DNA of 7,499 bases from Dictyoglomaceae bacterium (GTDB taxonomy: Bacteria > Dictyoglomota > Dictyoglomia > Dictyoglomales > Dictyoglomaceae), in assembly GCA_026417425.1 (NCBI GenBank), contig JAOADF010000158.1, positions 1 to 7,499 of the forward strand. Direction: 5' to 3'. The notes under the pieces are model-generated. The model worked only from the letters and a program-made list of their open reading frames with translations. It did not search any database and was not told the origin of the DNA. Position 1 is the first letter of the stretch, and the number at the start of each line of letters is the position of its first letter. Below are positions 5,185 through 7,499 of this stretch, piece by piece. A program made the position numbers and the translations under genes.

Positions 5185-6066
5185 ATGAAGAAGATGGAAA
5201 CCAGATGGGGTATTATGCTGGCAATATTAGGGATTTTGGGATATTTTCTTTGGAACTTTGGTCCTATGGTTGCCTCTTTTTTTCTTGCCTTTACTGATTG
5301 GGGTATAGCGGGAACACCAAATTTTATTGGGATTGAAAACTTTAAAGAGCTTTTTGATGATTTTATATTTAAAAAATCCCTTTGGGTGACCTTTTATTTT
5401 GGTATTGGAAGTGTAATAAGCTCTGGAATAACTGCTTTTGTTGCCGCTTTATTACTTAACCAGAGTATAAGATTTAAATCTCTTTTTAGAACTATTTTTT
5501 TCCTTCCTGCTATTGTTCCTGCAATTGCCAATTCAGTGATTTGGCTTTGGCTATTTAATCCTACCTTTGGGCTTCTAAATAGTATTTTACAAATCTTAAA
5601 GCTTCCTACCTTCGAATGGATATATAATGAAAATCAAGTAATTCCCTCTCTAATTCTCATGAGTGCATGGCAAATGGGATATATTATGGTAATATTCCTT
5701 GCAGGTCTTCAGGGAATTCCTCAGCAACTTTATGAAGCAGTATCCATTGATGGAGGTAATTGGTGGCATAGATTTAGATATATTACTATTCCTATGATGA
5801 CTCCAACATTCTTTTTTCAAACAGTAATGGGGTTAATTGGAGCATTACAAGGATTTGTTCAACCTTATGTTATGACCAATGGGGGACCAAATTATGCAAG
5901 TACTTTTATGGTTTTTTATATTTATCAAAATGCCTTTAGATATGGAAAAATGGGATATGCTTGTGCCATTTCTACAATATTCTTTCTTATAATTCTTGGA
6001 CTTACCATTTTAATTTTTAAAACCGCTCCTTTTTGGGTTTATTATGAAGCTGAGAAAGGGAGATAA
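5185..6066 (+). CDS. Sugar ABC transporter permease, MalF/UgpA type
   Basis: A 293-residue inner-membrane protein, one half of the CUT1 importer channel. About six hydrophobic segments are visible, starting with WGIMLAILGILGYFLWNFGP and ending with CAISTIFFLIILGLTILIF. The cytoplasmic EAA loop that docks on the ATPase is clear: EAVSIDGGNWWHRFRYITIP (E184, G190). The phrases SFFLAFTDW, FIGIENFKELF, FRTIFFLPAIVPAIA, GGPNYASTFMVFYIYQNAF and the short length without the large periplasmic loop of E. coli MalF are typical of the UgpA/LacF branch. ATG 5185 follows AAGGTAGGTG with about eight bases of spacing. It lies right after the internal terminator and is six bases from the partner permease gene, so expression probably depends on readthrough. 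Confidence 0.93.
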   Translation: MKKMETRWGIMLAILGILGYFLWNFGPMVASFFLAFTDWGIAGTPNFIGIENFKELFDDFIFKKSLWVTFYFGIGSVISSGITAFVAALLLNQSIRFKSLFRTIFFLPAIVPAIANSVIWLWLFNPTFGLLNSILQILKLPTFEWIYNENQVIPSLILMSAWQMGYIMVIFLAGLQGIPQQLYEAVSIDGGNWWHRFRYITIPMMTPTFFFQTVMGLIGALQGFVQPYVMTNGGPNYASTFMVFYIYQNAFRYGKMGYACAISTIFFLIILGLTILIFKTAPFWVYYEAEKGR

Positions 6067-6072
6067 TAGGTC

Positions 6073-6909
6073 ATGAGTAAAAAAGAAAAAATAATTAAAA
6101 AACTTCTTTTATATGGTTTTATAATTTTAAGTTCTTTGATTTTTGCCCTTCCCTTTATTTGGCTTTTGCGAAGTTCTTTTATGGAAACATGGCAAATATT
6201 TATCTTACCTCCAGAATGGATTCCCAAACCCTTTAGATGGCAGAATTATAAAGAAGCATTAAATGTTTATCCTTTTGGAAGATACTTTTTAAACAATTTA
6301 ACCATAGTTTCTCTTGTAGAACTTGGTGTTCTTCTTACCTCTACTATAGTTGCCTTTTCCTTTAGCCGTTTGAGATGGAAAGGAAGAGATGTGCTTTTTA
6401 TTTTACTTTTAACTGCTCTAATGGTTCCCTATGCGGTTACATTAATTCCAACTTTTATTCTTTGGAAAACCTTGAGATCTATTGATACCTATAGACCATT
6501 AATAGTTCCTGCTTGGTTTGGAGGAGGAATGTTCAATATATTTTTGCTCAGACAATTCTTTTTAACTATCCCTTATGAACTTGATGAATCAGCATATATA
6601 GATGGTGCCTCTCCTTTAAGGGTTCTTTTCCAAATTGTATTACCTTTATCAAAACCTGCTCTTTTAACTGTTTCCATATTTACTTTTATGGGAGTTTGGG
6701 GGGATGTCCTTGGTCCTGTGGTTTATCTAAACAGTACTGAAAAATATACCCTTGCTGTTGCCCTCGCTAATTTTGTCACTACATACACAGGACAATGGAA
6801 TTATTTAATGGCAGCATCTTTAATTGTCATGTTACCTCCTTTAATCTTATTTTTTATAGGTCAAAGATTTTTTGTTCAGGGAATAACTTTAACTGGCTTA
6901 AGAGGATAA
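6073..6909 (+). CDS. Sugar ABC transporter permease, MalG/UgpE type
   Basis: A 278-residue inner-membrane partner of the preceding permease. It opens with a basic stretch and a first membrane helix, continues with RSSFM.TWQIFILPPEWIPKPFRWQNYKEAL, which is typical of the MalG branch, and has the EAA loop ESAYIDGASPLRVLFQIVLP (E172, G178). The C-terminus, LPPLILFFIGQRFFVQGITLTGLRG, closely follows the family ending 'P....f...Qr.fv.G...GavKG'. The start ATG 6073 is six bases after the previous stop, with AAAGGGAG (6055-6062) as the SD inside that gene's end, indicating translational linkage. It ends 32 bases before the GH127 gene. No ATPase gene follows within the window. Confidence 0.93.
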   Translation: MSKKEKIIKKLLLYGFIILSSLIFALPFIWLLRSSFMETWQIFILPPEWIPKPFRWQNYKEALNVYPFGRYFLNNLTIVSLVELGVLLTSTIVAFSFSRLRWKGRDVLFILLLTALMVPYAVTLIPTFILWKTLRSIDTYRPLIVPAWFGGGMFNIFLLRQFFLTIPYELDESAYIDGASPLRVLFQIVLPLSKPALLTVSIFTFMGVWGDVLGPVVYLNSTEKYTLAVALANFVTTYTGQWNYLMAASLIVMLPPLILFFIGQRFFVQGITLTGLRG

Positions 6910-6941
6910 TTTAAAATTTAGATATATGGAGGAGGAAATTT

Positions 6942-7499
6942 ATGAATCGAGCTTATGTTATTGATACTTCTAATAGTCCCTACTCAAAACTTCATCCTGT
7001 CTCTATCTCTTCTGTAAAATTTACTGATGGATTTTTAGGAGAAAGATTGAAAGTTATTAAAGATGCCACAATTCCAACTCAATATGAACTTTTAGAACAG
7101 ACCCAAAGAATAAATAATTTTAGAAGAGCCAGCGGAAAAATTCAAGGGGATTATTTTGGATTCTTTTTTAACGACACTGATGTATATAAATGGATAGAAG
7201 CAGCCTCTTTTTCTCTTATGGGGGAAAGAGATGAAAAATTAGAAGAGCTTTTAGATGAAGTAATTGAGGAAATAAGACTTGCTCAAGATGAGGATGGATA
7301 TCTTGATACTTATTTCACTTTTGAAAAGAAAAAAGATAGATGGAGCAATCTCAAGGATATGCATGAACTTTATTGTGCAGGGCATTTAATTCAGGCAGGA
7401 ATTGCTCATCATAGAGCAACAGGAAAAAGGAATCTTTTAGATATTGCCATAAGATTTGCTGATCATATTGATTCAGTTTTTGGTCCAGGGAAAAAAGAG
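6942..7499 (+). CDS. GH127 (DUF1680) beta-L-arabinofuranosidase family enzyme, N-terminal part
   Basis: The frame runs from ATG 6942, with GGAGGAGG six bases upstream, to the window edge. It gives 186 residues of a family whose members are usually around 600-660. There is no signal peptide, so it acts in the cytoplasm. Family blocks seen are FTDGFLGERL (27-36), a conserved NFRRASGK region, NDTDVYKWIEAASF (77-90), AQDEDGYLDTYF (114-125), RWSNLKDMHELYCAGHLIQA (133-152) and FADHIDSVFGPG (172-183). The family cleaves terminal arabinofuranose, known best for beta-L-arabinofuranosides released from plant glycoproteins or pectin. The catalytic cysteine and glutamate lie further on and cannot be checked. 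It is last in the transport operon as seen here, consistent with processing imported oligosaccharides. Related DUF1680 proteins can have other substrates, so specificity is inferred. Confidence 0.88.
   Translation, partial: MNRAYVIDTSNSPYSKLHPVSISSVKFTDGFLGERLKVIKDATIPTQYELLEQTQRINNFRRASGKIQGDYFGFFFNDTDVYKWIEAASFSLMGERDEKLEELLDEVIEEIRLAQDEDGYLDTYFTFEKKKDRWSNLKDMHELYCAGHLIQAGIAHHRATGKRNLLDIAIRFADHIDSVFGPGKKE

Overview
The window is A+T-rich (by eye about one third G+C). Arginine is written almost only as AGA, isoleucine often as ATA and glycine mostly as GGA. Shine-Dalgarno (SD) sites are strong and purine-rich, and the genes are closely packed. This suggests a bacterium, probably a thermophilic, plant-polysaccharide-degrading one. 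Dictyoglomus is my best guess, but that is recognition of style and gene content, not a database result.

Bases 1-1531 are the end of a phosphate locus. They hold the last 33 codons of a PstA-like permease, the complete phosphate-transport ATPase gene pstB on the + strand, and phoU on the - strand. pstB and phoU converge so tightly that their stop codons are adjacent (875-877 and 878-880). The phoU promoter lies in the 173-base gap to the next gene.

Bases 1532-3420 hold a secreted right-handed beta-helix protein of unknown specificity, probably polysaccharide-active. It is followed by a 74-residue protein that is only the ligand-binding (RAM) domain of Lrp/AsnC regulators, with its own good promoter.

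Bases 3421-7499 look like a carbohydrate-uptake operon. A long leader region (3421-3747) carries a consensus promoter and a GntR/FadR-subfamily-like palindrome over the expected transcription start. It is followed by a secreted sugar-binding protein, a strong intrinsic terminator inside the operon, two CUT1-type permeases (MalF/MalG style) and the first 186 codons of a GH127 (DUF1680) beta-L-arabinofuranosidase-family enzyme. No sugar-type ATPase gene is visible, so the importer probably borrows one encoded elsewhere or past the window edge.

Taken together the second half reads as a module for arabinose-bearing oligosaccharides. An extracellular beta-helix protein may act on or bind the polymer, the ABC importer captures the fragments, and the cytoplasmic GH127 enzyme trims arabinofuranose. 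I see no CRISPR array, tRNA, rRNA or insertion sequence. The least ordinary points are the terminator between the binding-protein and permease genes, a possible 10-codon ORF ending in that terminator's loop, the operator-like palindrome, and the lone RAM-domain gene.
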